Positions 34,001 to 44,945 are shown, numbered from the stretch's first letter. The stretch: DNA of 64,000 nucleotides from Adenophora triphylla var. japonica (GCA_022495995.1 JAFEMH010007468.1:24479-88478); one strand, 5' to 3'. Numbers and translations are program-made. Notes: generated by a model from the letters alone, not told the origin.

Positions 34001-35200
34001 TCTAGCTTAAACTCACTGTTTTAACGCATAAACTCACTATTTTATTTTCTAGGTATTTTAAGGCCTAAACTCAATGTTTTAAGGTCTAAACTTAATATTT
34101 TTAAGGATGAAAGTGTGATTTTTATAACTTATGGAGAAACAGGTTTTCCTTAAAACTTACTCTTATAAAAATATAAGTGGCTTGGAATTGTTGAAAATAT
34201 AAAAAGTGAGATAGGAGAGAAAATAAATGAAATAAATGGTACATTGATTTGTATAGGAAGTATAAAAGTAAAATAAGAGATTGTGAAAGGGAAAAAATAG
34301 TAAAGATTATTCTGTCATTTTAGAAAAAAGAAATGAGTGAAATAAGAGAGAGAGAGAGAGAGAGTGAAGGGAAAAAAAATAGTAATTATCATTCGTCATT
34401 TTAGAAAATTATAGAAAAGAGAAATGGTTAGTGGGACGTATAAATCCTACTAAGAGCATCTCCAATGGAAGCTTTTTGGGAGCTTTTAATTTTCATGAGA
34501 GCTTTTTTCCATTATTGTAGAGAAAGTTGGAAAGCTTCTTCATAAAGAGCAGCTCCTTTTACAAAGAGCTCTCTCTAGAAGCTCTTTCCATTAATTTCCA
34601 CTATTTCCCAATGTTGAACATTAAATAAAACAATAATTTTTATTTTCCTTAATATTTTCCTTCATAGAAAAATGCAAGAAAATAATTTAATTTTGAATGT
34701 GGGGGCCATAAAAAAGTTGATGAAAAAGCTCTACCATTATAAAAAAAACTTAGAGGTTTTTGTTTTTGAGTTGTTTATGATGCATCACTTGGGAATTGCA
34801 AAAAAACTCAGAATGAAAAAAGCTTTTACCATTGTGGATTCTAAGAAGAGAAATGAAATATGCGGGATGGACGGAGTATTAAATAGAGAAATACAAAAAG
34901 AAGGCATTAATTAAGAGCAATACTTGATGAGTTAATAACAGAAAAGAGTACCGAATGAGAGGGGCGGTTAATCGGATGCCTGAGGTGATGAAAAGGCCGC
35001 CGGGGAAGATCAAATCCGTCCAGATCGATTCGTTCACGGCGATTAACACCATGGTTGTGATGATACAAGCGGCGATTATCATGATTGGAGGAGTGATGGT
35101 GGAAAATTCTATCGAAAGACGACGAATCAGGGGATATATCGACACTGTCCCGACCATAACGAGATCTCCGATTGCAAAACAGCTCCGAAGCACTCGTCAT
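25016..35200 (-). CDS. RING-H2 E3 ubiquitin ligase, RHY1A-like (three exons over 10 kb)
   Basis: Exons on the minus strand: 34952-35200 (ATG at 35200), 29511-29632 (3' splice site approximate) and 25016-25463 (TAA at 25016). They join in frame to about 272 residues, near the usual length of RHY1A-type proteins. Exon 1 gives the characteristic MTSASELF start and a His/Arg-rich stretch. Exon 2 encodes NDRLPGDVLLARERLLERLR. Exon 3 has RPAGLTRDAFDRL and a carboxy-terminal C3H2C3 RING (CSICLEAF, LPCEHRFHSVC, CGDCPNC) with all eight metal ligands. RING-H2 proteins of this kind recruit ubiquitin-conjugating enzymes; the substrate is unknown. Intron 1 (5.3 kb) and intron 2 (4.0 kb) are swollen by transposons, including a copia element. 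No stop or frameshift is seen, so the gene may well be active. Confidence 0.85.
25464..26121. other. Intron 2 of the RING-H2 gene, 3' part
   Basis: AT-rich intronic sequence up to the copia LTR. Nothing else recognised. Confidence 0.5.
26122..26675 (-). repeat. 3' LTR of the copia element
   Basis: On the plus strand it starts TGTTAAAACAGATATACG and ends CATCAAACCAAACA. GCGATCGC-like palindromes cluster at 26505-26592, and equivalent sites recur in the other LTR. Confidence 0.85.
26676..27283. other. Unassigned internal part of the copia element
   Basis: C- and A-rich sequence with degenerate short repeats (AACACCAAA and CACCCAAATGTGT words). It replaces the expected integrase-RT region. No protein similarity is recognised. 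Confidence 0.4.
27284..28544 (-). pseudogene. copia gag and GAG-pre-integrase remnant
   Basis: The gag part at 27859-28544 reads in two frames: KFNGKNCFSLWQIKMKALL, then a long stretch with YMYLTRSLTNKLSLKQKMYS and MEGTHIRDHIDRF, typical of the copia UBN2/gag domain. A CCHC knuckle (CTYC, then GH and C) near 27735-27775 contains a stop codon. 27284-27586 matches the GAG-pre-integrase domain (HVHEVMKNLISISRLDKMGY) and ends at SLYVL, where integrase should begin. It is non-functional. Confidence 0.85.
28584..29124 (-). repeat. 5' LTR of the copia element
   Basis: Starts TGTTATAACAGATATATG on the plus strand and is closely similar to 26122-26675, but diverged by many substitutions and small indels, so the insertion is not recent. 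Confidence 0.85.
29633..31200. other. Intron 1 of the RING-H2 gene, 3' part
   Basis: Mostly AT-rich. 29820-29980 looks like a tiny exon pair (MRRQQSSAKR, a GT...AG gap, then NSGRGR and a stop), which I cannot assign. 30990-31110 carries a B-box-like word on the minus strand (GGTTCCATTCC) that suggests a SINE fragment. Confidence 0.3.
31201..31490. mobile_element. Stowaway-type MITE
   Basis: Ends CTCCCTCCGTCCCATTCC and GGTGGGACGGAGGGAG, with TA at both sides, 290 bp. It lies in intron 1 of the RING-H2 gene. Confidence 0.93.
32270..32299 (+). mobile_element. Helitron 3' terminus
   Basis: A short hairpin CCGTGC-ATC-GCACGG is followed by GGTACTG and CTAG, with T as the next base. This is the classic plant Helitron 3' end. 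The 5' end was not located, so the body (somewhere upstream, 31.5-32.3 kb or longer) is not delimited. Confidence 0.65.
32791..33363. mobile_element. Foldback element with arms of about 135 bp
   Basis: The left arm (32791-32935) begins GTGGTTTTAACCATCGTTG and ends TTCGTTAAATAATTTAACG. The right arm (33240-33363) is its complement with some divergence. The loop contains a copy of the 75-bp segment also present outside at 32455-32530. No clear target duplication was seen. Confidence 0.7.
33454..33960. mobile_element. MITE with TTTGGTAGC ends
   Basis: The left end GCCAGTTTGGTAGCCCG and the right end read inwards GGCTCATTTGGTAGCTGAG form imperfect inverted repeats about 507 bp apart, resembling common hAT/PIF-type plant MITEs. 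No target duplication was fixed. Confidence 0.5.
33961..34112. repeat. Short tandem repeat of about 65 bp
   Basis: Two to three copies of a unit with AAACTCACTGTTTTAA and ATAAACTCRCTATTTTAT words. Confidence 0.6.
34121..34164. mobile_element. Solo terminus of the palindromic-TIR MULE family
   Basis: ATAACTTATGGAGAAAC followed by AGGTTTTCC and ACTTACTC matches the GAGTAGG-type end of the four complete elements in inverse orientation. No second end or array is nearby, so it is a decayed relic. Confidence 0.55.
34454..34841. mobile_element. PIF/Harbinger-like MITE
   Basis: The left end is GAGCATCTCCAATGGAAGC, and the right read inwards is GAATCCACAATGG followed by AAAGC. TAA triplets flank both ends (34451-34453, 34842-34844). 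It is 388 bp. A Stowaway right end (GGACGGAG-TA, near 34870) follows. Confidence 0.65.
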
Positions 35201-35700
35201 GCAATCAAATCAATTCCCCCAAATTCAACTTAGAAGATTATTACACACACTCGCACACACAGTGTAGTAATTTCGAAGATTTTTTGAGATGGAGACAGGA
35301 AACTGACAGATTAACAACTTGGATTTGTAAGGAAAGGGATAAGTGAGGGATATTAATTTGCTATTTTCGATGAAATGTTGAGGAAAGATAAACTAGTTTA
35401 GTTGGGGAACCGCCCTTTTTGTACTCCCTCCTGTCGTCTCTGAAATACCTGCGATTTTGTTTTTCTTTTTTGAGTTTTACCGTTTCAAAATTTGTACTCC
35501 TTGGTCCCATTTATCGGAGACTAGTACATGCCGGGTTTTTTTTAATTTTTTTTAATAAATTTTTTTTTTAAGGGCAAAATTGAAAATGGACAAATGTATG
35601 AGGGCAAAATGAAAAATTTGTCGCTTAACACTATTCATAGTACTTAGCACCCCTTCCCTCATTTATACTATAGATGTTTACGCTTTGAGTTAGTTCGATT
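35201..35700. other. Upstream of the RING-H2 gene
   Basis: Promoter and 5' UTR region of the minus-strand gene. 35422-35520 carries a CTCCCTCCTGTC Stowaway-like half end. No TATA box can be assigned. Confidence 0.35.
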
Positions 35701-35922
35701 TTATTAAAACAAATTAAAAATATGAACTAATCAATACTTCGATTTTGTATCTATAATACAATACAAATAGGAAATAACTGTCTCTTATCCTACCCATAAG
35801 TGGTGGCTGAGATTGATTCTCTCCAAATTGATCCGACGGCCTAGGATCGCCCCACGTTCTCCCGCACACTCTCTCCCTCTCTTCACGACACAATCTCATC
35901 CTCCTTTCGACGACACTGGGGA

Positions 35923-36263
35923 TGGCGACTGCGGTGATATCTAGGGCTTCAATTTTTCCTCCTCCTCCTCCTCCCAAGATTTAACTGCTCAGTGGTATTT
36001 AGATCCAACCCTTACAACTTCAATTGCCGATTTTGCCACCAAGAAAGTGGTTAGACGGCGGCGTCGAGTTGAGGAGACGAAGAAAGCAGTCGAAGAAGGT
36101 GATTGAGATGGCGACGTTGATGGAGACGCAGGAAGTTAGGGAGATGATGGAGCATGTTGATGAGGTTGAGGAGATTCCGATTATGTCTAATTCTTATGAA
36201 CGAATAGGTTCATTCTTTGATGAAATTACTATCAGTTTGAGTTGGAGGCTTCAATCTGATTGA
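35923..36263 (+). pseudogene. Unrecognised gene fragment
   Basis: A short ATG frame (MATAVISRASIFPPPPPP, resembling a transit peptide) stops at a TAA. In another frame follow DPTLTTSIADFATKKVV and RRRRRVEETKKAVEEGD, then 36024-36263 stays open. The composition is exon-like (acidic and basic helices), but I cannot name the family. Frame changes indicate a broken copy. Confidence 0.35.
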
Positions 36264-37684
36264 TTGGTATTCTCGAACTCCAGTCTACCAGAGTTTTGAT
36301 TGTATGAGTTGTTTTGGTTTTTTGTTGAGGGGTTACATTTTTTATTTTTGGTGTGAGCATTTCCTTTACCAAAATGACCAGCCGCACATGCAACGGAATT
36401 AAAGTGAGTAGTCTATTTCATAACTATCTGTTTCAAAATCATTGCTTTCTAAGAGCATATATTATGTTTCAAGGTAATTTTCGTGTATGTTTCTTTGATT
36501 GATGATTTTGATTTATTTTTTTATTTACTGTTGGTTGATTCAGTATTTTTTTTTTAATATTTAGTTTCCAGAAAACTTTTTCTGTGCTTCATAATATCTG
36601 CATTTTATACAAAGTAGATTTTGCAACTAAATCTCACTTACGAGATAAATAGAAAGAGTTGTGTTCGAATTGGGAGTTGATGGAGCGAAAAAGTGGCATG
36701 AGTGGCTTACATATTAAATCATATGCATCTTTGTTTGAATTTAGTAGTATATGATTGAGCGTCATCATTGGTGTTACTTTTTGGGGTTTAGGTTTTCCCG
36801 AGGTTGATTTCTGTTGTCATGAGCTATAATGATGAAGCAAGGTGGTAGTTAGTAAGAAGTTGGTCTTCACATCCGCACTATCAGTGTTCTACAACATCAA
36901 CTCCCCCTCTAAGATGAATCTAATTGGAGTGATTGCTTGGGTTTGTAGCAATATATCAATTATTTCTAAAGGCTAGGTTGATTAAAGGAAATTATGTACA
37001 TTTCAAACTCTTTAAGAGAGGCAATGGTCATCCTGCTTGGTTTTTTGTTTGCGTGGTTAGATTTTTTATTTTATCCGTTTCATCTAGGCAAATAGGGTAA
37101 TGGTGATCATCTCTTTCAACCTTCTCCTTCTCCGTTTTTTTAGTGTTTGAAGCGAGAAAGGGGGCGTATGATTGATTACATTCAATAGCTTATCATGAGC
37201 TCAATCGGATTGAGGTTCAGTGTTCCTAGGTGCATTTAGGTGCATGAGTGATGATGGTTTTTCTCATAATACGTAAGGAAGACACAGAGAGGAAGAATGA
37301 GGACTGTGGTTTATGGGGATTAATTGGGGGATAAATATAATATGAAAGAAGAGGTTTCCCATTTGAAAGTAGAGAAATTGGGTATTAGATATGTGGTGGT
37401 TTGGCTAAAGAGTTAGATTTTTTTAGGAAGTTAGTAATGTTTGGTGTTTTGAGGGTTGAATTGGAAGATGGGTTTACTTGAGTAAAAATGAGATAGTTAA
37501 GATTTTTTTTTATCCTTTTTAAACTTGGCTTTACTTTGGTCAAAATATCTGAAATTCGTGAACTTTTAATTTATGTGTTTTTGATATGTTATTTTGGTGT
37601 TGATATTGATACTGTTGTTTTTTATTGTAGAATTGGTACCTCTTTGACAATAATTCTTTTCTCGATTAAGGCAGGAAAGATGAT

Positions 37685-38700
37685 TTGTTGTTTGCGGCTA
37701 CAAGATGGGATAACAAGGTGTCATTTTTATTGCCAAAGATCCTTAAAAGCTTCTCGAGGTATCTATCTACATCAAAGCAGATGAAAGGGGTTATAGTTAA
37801 ATATTACATATTTTTTTTATCGAGATGCTGCAACTATAAATTCGTTTGGTTTATGACATTTTTTTAGGCAGGAAACCAATGGACCTAAGGACAAAGACAC
37901 CTAAGGAAAAAGAGAGGAAGACCACGAGATTATTAGGCAAGTTCCTGAGCAAGAAAAGGTAAATAATTAATCTAAGCAACCATCAAAATGCCCCCAGTAG
38001 TACTAATAAATTCTAAAAAATGTGTCAAGTGGGGTTTACACAAGATCAAATGCCATTTCTATGTTTTATTCATATTTACATTCTTTGAATAAAAAAATGT
38101 CACTTCAACAATGATGCACGTAGAATAAGAGGTTTTTGAGTTGAGTTGTTTGGGGATACCGATGAGATTACTGTCATATTTAAGTTGATTTTGTAGATGT
38201 TATAGCTGATACACACTTCTAAGTTAATGGTTGTTCTTTAGTATTAAATTATGTGATTTATGAAAAATGAAGGCATTATTAAGCAATGGAATAGCCTCAC
38301 TCTCACTGTGGCAGTGTTGTTTTTTTTTTCCGAATGTGATGTACACATTGAGTTGGTGCTCCTGTTATTCGCGAAGAATTTTTTGAATGCTAAGTTGGAC
38401 TATCTCAGAGCCTTGATAACCTCTGTTGACTGTGTCCATACTAGCTGGGTTGTTGTTTAATTCGAGTATCTAAATCTTTTTTATGCTGCAACTATGCTTG
38501 ATGAGCCAGGGAATAATGTGATTTGGCTTGAGGAGAAGAAAAGAGGGAGAAAGAAATTGCAAAGGAAATACAGGAAGCAGATTAATTCAAAGCTGAGTTT
38601 TACAAGAGGGGGTAACAAAGGGGTCAGAACAGTACAATCAACAAAAGAGAGAAGCAAAAGGTGAGTCTTGCTGAAAAAAAACTGTATGATGTGTATATTC
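37685..38700 (+). other. Unrecognised exon-like scraps
   Basis: 37685-37790 reads LFAATRWDNKVSFLLPKIL, and 38480-38680 reads MLDEPGNNVIWLEEKKR then GRKKLQRKYRKQ. Each is flanked by AT-rich, intron-like DNA. No protein family is recognised. Confidence 0.25.
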
Positions 38701-39335
38701 AATACAATTAGCAATTTTACATGATTGAGCGACATAATTTCTTATATTGATTATTCACTTGACACTTCCAAGTTGGTATTGAGTGATAATGAATGAGAAC
38801 TATTTGTTACTTATGAATGACATTGATATACATTTTCTCTGTGTATTTCAATTTTGACTTATTATGATTACTATCTTACCGGATGGAGGGAGTAGTAACT
38901 AGCATTTCATTCTCAAAATTTTTTGGTATCTTTATATTTATTTACTTCAATCTGACTATTAGGGGTATTATTTTAATCTTATGTAAATGAACCAGTTACT
39001 CACTCGCTCACTGTTTTGGCAAATAAATGTCTTGGAAAGATGGTGAAAGGTAGTTGATGGGGAGTAATGGAGTGACTTGAAATAATGAGAAAGAGAGTAT
39101 TTGATGCGGGTGAGGATGTAAGTGGGGGTACTGACCTGTGCGGTCCGCACGGGCTCAGAGTACTAGTATAAATTACAATAGGGAATGAAGGTAACCGCTT
39201 AGACAAAGAACGACCATGATTGAATCTCACAAATTGATCTGACAGACTAAATTAACCCTTATTTTCCACTTCCCATTCTCACGAAAAACTGCCATGAAAA
39301 ACTATTTAGAACTGTTAATAGAAGTTATCACTGCC

Positions 39336-39691
39336 CTCCTTGGTTTGGTTAAGAAAGACCCATTGTTCTTACTGTCTGATCCTAAGAATACCCTTTTACC
39401 CAAGTTTAGATTTTTGAGCTCTCTAGGTCTTTCAAGAACTGAAACACTAGGGTTGTAGGGATGGTCATTTCTGAGAAACCGGAGAGAGTGCTGGATTTTC
39501 TCAAGAAACATGGATTCACCAAAACCCAGATTTCACATTTAGTTAAGAAATACCCACAGCTCCTACTTTGTGATCCTGAAACAACCCTTTTGCCCAAGTT
39601 TGATTTTTTGAGCTCATTATGTCTTTCAAGAACTGAGCTTTGGGATTTATATAATGAATTGTTTGGTCTTGGAAATGACTTGCAAATTTGA
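39336..39691 (+). pseudogene. mTERF-family gene fragment
   Basis: Two mTERF-type repeats follow one another in different frames. At 39336-39457: LVKKDPLFLLSDP, then LLPKFRFLSSLGLSRTE and a stop. At 39461-39691: VLDFLKKHGFTKTQISHLV, KKYPQLLLCDP, LLPKFDFLSSLCLSRTEL, then a stop. Plant mTERF proteins are organelle-targeted nucleic-acid-binding helical-repeat proteins. Here there is no transit peptide and only two of many repeats. It lies just to the right of the Helitron 3' end at 39166. Confidence 0.75.
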
Positions 39692-40069
39692 TTATTTTAC
39701 AATAATGTCGCATTGTGCTGCTTCTCTTTCAACTTCTGAGTAATTAAAGTGCCCTAGCATATATATAATTGAGAGAAATTAGTTTTAGATTCTCTCATAG
39801 TGTTCGTTCTTCCCCACGTCTCAAAAAGATAAGGAATGAAAAAGAGAAAGAACAAAATGATTTCCCATATAGAGAGATGATAGCAAGTGGGAACTTAAGG
39901 ACCTTCACGAAAAAGAGAGTGCTGAATTTTATGGCTTATGTATATTTCTGGTGAGCAACCTTGATTACTTCCTCTTATTTTAATAATTTGTCAAAAAATA
40001 AATAATATTTTTTATACAAAATAAAAAATCTAATATTAAGATGCTATTTATTTATCAAAAACAATAAAA

Positions 40070-40430
40070 ATTAGCCTTGGCCGTGGCTCGGCCGTGGCAT
40101 TGGGATTGGCCGGCCTTGGCCTTGACCGTGGCCTTGAGGATATCCCACATCGAAAGAAAAAGAAAGTAAATGGCCTTGTTGATTCGGCGCCTTGCCTTGG
40201 CTCGACCGTGACCTTGACCTTGGCCTTGGCCGGCCGTGGCCTTGGAGGATAGATATCTCACATCGAAAAATAAAGAAAGTAAATGGCCTTGTTGGTTCGG
40301 CGCCTTGCCTTGGCTCGGCCTTGGCTCGGCCTTGGCCTTGGCCTGGCCTTGGAGGTTACTTATCCCACATCGAAATAAGAAGAAAGTAAAATGTGGCTGT
40401 GGGTATATATATTAGGCTGATGCTGGGGTA
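40070..40430. repeat. Tandem repeat rich in GGCCTTGGCC
   Basis: Three copies of a unit of about 120 bp: GGCCTTGG-rich words, ATATCCCACATCGAAA, AAGAAAGTAAATGGCCTTG, and TTCGGCGCCTTGCC. The CCCACATCGAAA word is common in plant retroelement LTRs or TRIMs, so this may derive from one. Confidence 0.65.
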
Positions 40431-40439
40431 GCAAGCATG

Positions 40440-41070
40440 TTTCGGCCGTGGCCTTGGCCTTGGATTTTATCCCTCCAAGTCAACGCCTATTCCCGCCTAG
40501 TCAACGCCTAATGGCGCCTACGCCTAATTTGACCGATTTGCTAAAAGGCGCGACGCTTGGTCACCGCTCAGTGCCTATGCGGCGCCTAGGCGGCCGCCTA
40601 GACCGCGTTTTAGAACACTACAAATTACAATATAATATATATTTACAAAAACAAAACATAATACAATTAAATATCATCACCCATTACGTCAAAACAAAAA
40701 ATTAAATAAATTTGTCACAAATATTCAAATTTTAAATCAGAACATAGATCATAGACCATTAAACATATATATTATTCACATTCAAACTTAACGATAAAAT
40801 AGAAAAAATTTAAAAAACAAAATCTATAATAAAAACTAAAAATGCATATTATATATATATATACTATATAAATAATCGATCCGGTTCGGGTTCGATCGTA
40901 TATATTTTTTCAAAATCACGTCCATACCAAATAATTGGTTACATGGAAATTTGAAATCAAAAACATACTAATACTATTGGTTCGATCTGATTTTTATTGG
41001 TATGGTTCGTTTCTATTGACCCGATCTGATTTCACCGATTTTTTGCAGAACCCTACCATTTATATTGGCA
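40440..41070. other. GGCGCC-rich fragment then AT-rich spacer
   Basis: 40485-40620 carries GGCGCCTAGGCGG words and ends CGCGTTTTAGAACAC, related to 3150-3530. The remainder is AT-rich with no gene seen. Confidence 0.4.
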
Positions 41071-41072
41071 TA

Positions 41073-41279
41073 CTCTCTGCGTCCCGTTTATAAGTTCATC
41101 TATTGATTTGACACAAAAATTAAGAAAAAATGTAAAAGGTAATTTATTGTGAGTTGATGGTTGGGTAAGAGAGAAAGATTGAAATAGGTGAGTTATTATT
41201 GTGAGTGTGACAAGTAAGACCCATTTCATTTGAGAATAGTGAATCTTTAAATGGGACACCCATTTTGAAAGAAATTGAG
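41073..41279. mobile_element. Degenerate Stowaway MITE
   Basis: The left end CTCTCTGCGTCCCG and the right end GAAATTGAG are both eroded, but TA flanks remain (41071-41072, 41280-41281). Confidence 0.55.
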
Positions 41280-41281
41280 TA

Positions 41282-42000
41282 GCTATTACAGTCGTACAGA
41301 TAAATAAAGTAATGGTGTTAGTACTAGTGTGATGACACTAAAGATTAAACGAACAGATTTGTAGCGGAATAATTTAAACAAACAGAATATAAAACAAGGT
41401 TTACCACTTATATATAACAATTTGTTGTATGCAATAAAAACTTCTCTTAATAAAAACTCATAAGATTCGATAACCAAAAAGAATTAGAGAAGAAACAAAA
41501 TAATCAAACACTAAAACCATAGTTAAAGGAGAACTTTGTGTAACGAAATAACTATCACAAAAAGCACTCAAAGATATTTGATCTCTCTTTAGAAATTGCC
41601 GAAATGCATGAAGAATGAAGCCGGTTGGAGTCATTTTTATCAGTAAGAAAGATTTCAACAATTCGTTTAGACCTTGGAGTAATCTTCAAGGATATCTCCT
41701 CCATCTTTTCTTAAAATATAGATCATGGAATTCTCAATCAGCAACATGTATATCTCCTTCCAAACTGTGTGAAAATATTGACTTGCAGAAAATCTCTTCT
41801 TTTATATAAGCTCCTATCTTTGTGATATTATATACAAAAATATATATATTAAAAAGATACACAAATACAAATCAAATTAATTAAGAAAAAATTTCCCTAG
41901 GGCTCCATTGCCCAGATTTTATTCATTTTAAAGAAAACTTTTTTGTAAATAACAAATAAAGAATTCAACCAAAATTATAATTCCCAGACACCCCTAGGCT
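41282..42000. other. Unassigned, AT-rich
   Basis: No gene recognised. Minus-strand ORFs of 60-70 codons here have no family features. It might be LTR material. Confidence 0.3.
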
Positions 42001-42054
42001 CCCCTCCTAGATAAAACCCCAACCTTGCTTCTCTCCCTCATTTTTGATCTTCTC

Positions 42055-42360
42055 TCTCTCTCTATAAAAACACACCTCACCCAGACACCACTCTTTCTCT
42101 CTCCCTTCTACCGGTTCCCTTCCCCCTTCTTCTCCGTCTCCGACGAACTTCTCCGGCGAAGAATCAAGGAGTCCTTTCTCCGGCGAATCACTTCAAATGC
42201 ACATCCCTCGCTCTTTGCTCCCTCTTTCATTTCTCAAAGCAAGATTTATCCAGATTTGGTCTATGTGGTCCGTCTTCTCCGGTGCTTTTTCGTCTTATCC
42301 GGCAACACTGCAAATCACTGCAAATGATATGACAAAGATGTAGAATTTGCAGCGTAAGCA
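42055..42360 (+). promoter_or_regulatory. Orphan promoter and leader
   Basis: A pyrimidine-rich run ends in CTCTCTATAAAAACAC (TATA box near 42062), followed by CACCTCACCC, then a CT-rich leader with TTCTCCGGCGAA words, then a short ORF from ATG 42197 (MHIPRSLLPLSFLK) ending in TAG. This looks like a genuine plant core promoter and 5' exon, but no continuing gene is visible downstream. Confidence 0.4.
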
Positions 42361-42729
42361 TGAACCAGGTGTGAAGGAAAGCTATTTTTTTTACTCTTAA
42401 TAAAAAAAACTGGTACTTTTATCTTTATTCTTTTCTCTGTTAATCTTGAATTACTAATTATTTACTGAAACGGTGCTTTAGCCGTAGATTTGGGGGTTCT
42501 GTTAGAATTGTTACACACCTAACTTTTTTTATATAATTAATAAATTGCAAATGCCTCTTAGCGATGTAATGTTTAGTATGTCTGTAGAGGTACATATAAC
42601 ATGTGTAATCGATGGAGATTTATATCCTACTCTTAATCAAGTAATGTTTAGTATGGCCCACTTTGCAGTTTTGCGGGTCCTTAATTTCAGATTTTGCCCC
42701 ATATATATTCCTTTCATCATCAAATTATT

Positions 42730-43600
42730 TAGTGCCCAATGAGATTTTTGACGTTTTCGCTTTTTGAGCTTCTTCTCTTACGAATCTTCGCCACTTTCTT
42801 CATCCTCAAAAATAGGCGGAGGCACAAGAATGATGGAAATTTTCACACTTTTAATGGGATGAAAAAGGTCGTCATTAAGGCATTGTTCGTCAATTTTGGT
42901 CGGATATAACCTCATCAACATGAACGACCTCATTGTCTTTTAATTTCTCTTACACCCTATCGTCTTCACAATCAACATCTTCATCAACATCAACAATATT
43001 ATTAAGAGGAGACGAAGAGAGAGTCGGTAGTTTATCACTAATGGCATCATCCTCCCATTCCTGCTGTTCAGGATGGATAAAACTAGTATCTCGCTCACAA
43101 CCCCTCAAAGCCCTTACCAATTTATTAACTTGTGCTTCCAGCCTAGCTATGATTGCACCTAATTAATTTTGTCGTTGACGATTTTCCTACTTCAATCTTG
43201 TCAGAGCCTCCTCCCATGATTGCTTTTTTGGTAATGGTGGATCATAATAAAGTGGCTCATGATTGTTCCATGCCTGGATTGAATGGTTTCCCCACTCTTG
43301 ATTATAATAGTTAAGAAAAGGATTATATCGTTGTTGCAATGGCTGGAATAAACTTCTTTCTTTCACCTGTGGAAAATACTCATGAAAATATGTAATAGAC
43401 GGACATTAATTAGTAGCATGAGAATATAATCCACAACGGGAACATGCATCTTGTATTATATTGACACTAGGTGAAACACTTTTTGCATTAAACATAGCAA
43501 TTAACTGTTTTACTCCCCTTGCCAACTTCTCATTGGACTTGATTCTTGCATGACATCTAAGCGTATCTCACAACTTAATTTTAATCAACTAGAAAATAAA
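42730..43600 (-). pseudogene. Ty3/gypsy gag remnant (second element)
   Basis: On the minus strand a CCHC knuckle near 43430 (CSRCGLYSHATN, a stop, then CPS) is followed by NYYNQEWGNHSIQAWNN and PPLPKKQSWEEALTRL, then ARLEAQVNKLVRAL. This pattern is common to Athila/Tat-like gag carboxy parts. Stops interrupt it and no pol follows. Confidence 0.65.
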
Positions 43601-43713
43601 TAAAAAAATAGAAAATAAAAAAAAATTATTTACACTAAAAAGAAAATAAGAAAAGGAAACTATTTACACTACCTATTTACACTAAGAAAATTTACTTGTT
43701 CAATCACAACAAG

Positions 43714-43733
43714 TCCCCGACAATATCGCCAAA
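43714..43733 (-). other. Primer-binding site of the second gypsy remnant
   Basis: The minus-strand word TTTGGCGATATTGTCGGGGA resembles TTGGCGCCGTTGCCGGGGA (tRNA-Asp type). It lies next to an LTR end CCTGCATCA, the same end as at 14396. Confidence 0.55.
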
Positions 43734-43737
43734 AACT

Positions 43738-44560
43738 TGATGCAGGAAATCTACATCTTACTAAATTAACTAGCAAGTGCAATAGTTTATCAATGTAGTA
43801 GTATGCACAATGCAAGAGTCGAATCTACAGGGACTATGGTGGAACAAGTATGTTATTAGTGTAAAAGTAACAAAGAGGGATTTTGATTATTTGAGCAATT
43901 ATTAATATAAAATGGCAATAAATAAAAGCAAGTAAAGAAATCAAGAAATCAAGGGATTTATATATTGGGGATTATAACAATTGTCTATTTATGCTATTTA
44001 ACTCATGTAAAAGAAATCAATCTCATTCAAGGGTTCGTTCACAAAATTATAGGGTTGGACGTTTGGTGTGCGGATTGTAATCATAATATCTCTATCTTGT
44101 TTATACCTTCTTGGTATGCTGATACAAACATTCAAGAGATTCAATTTAAAACATAAGAACCTATATTTGTTTGACTCCTTGATCCGTCGTCAATTGAATC
44201 TAATCTTCTCAACAATGGTCAATATATAATTCGTACACGTGAGTGCAACAATTTATACCCAAATAAATTTAAAAGCCAAAAGTATCTTAAAATACAATTG
44301 AAGCCTATAAATGATAATTAAGAATGTTGAGAAGAACAAGAATGCGAAAGAGATAGGAAGAATTAAAACCTTAGCATAAAGATTCAATTGTTATTGTCCA
44401 ATACACGAATCAAGAATTTAGTCGCAAATGGCCATAAAAGAAAATAAATAAAACATTGATTGAATTCTTTTATTCACAATTGTAAACACCCTAAATTATC
44501 AAAAATGAGGACCATTGAAATGAAAATGGAGGGTTGATATTGCAGATCCGAACAACTAAT
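43738..44560 (-). repeat. 5' LTR of the second gypsy remnant (outer limit approximate)
   Basis: The inner boundary is set by the primer-binding site. The outer end is not fixed, as no second LTR is present. No coding sequence lies within it. Confidence 0.4.
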
Positions 44561-44695
44561 AAACTGCTATGCAATTCAACTGTATCTACCCCGGATCACC
44601 CCCTCTCTCTCTCTCTCTCCAAAACCTGTTACGATTTCGTCCGGGCTCAAATACTCCCTCCCTCCAAAAAATGTTTATTCCAAATTTTCTAAGTA

Positions 44696-44807
<112 letters not shown>

Positions 44808-44945
44808 TTTATCATCACTCATCGCAACAGTATAATATTCAAAATTTATACTGCGTGGCGGGTAGAACAATGACCACGTACCTAAGAATTAAACAGTCAA
44901 TTTTACTATTAGAAAAAAGACAAATTTACTATTTTACTGTAGCAA

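Larger units (their letters stand above)
35750..39166 (+). mobile_element. Candidate gene-carrying Helitron
   Basis: The right end is well supported: hairpin GTGCG-GTC-CGCAC, an 11-nt spacer and CTAG at 39163-39166 before T. A possible 5' end is the TCTATAATACAATAC at about 35750, followed by leader-like sequence that resembles 39167 onward (AATTGATC-GAC words in both). Inside are scraps that look exonic: 35923-36263, 37685-37760 and 38480-38680. No Rep/helicase ORF is present. The 5' boundary is inferred. Confidence 0.45.

Noticed and set aside
40070..40430. Gly/Leu-type ORFs in the GGCCTTGG repeat
   Set aside because: Tandem repeat with palindromic words, open in both strands, no conserved domain.
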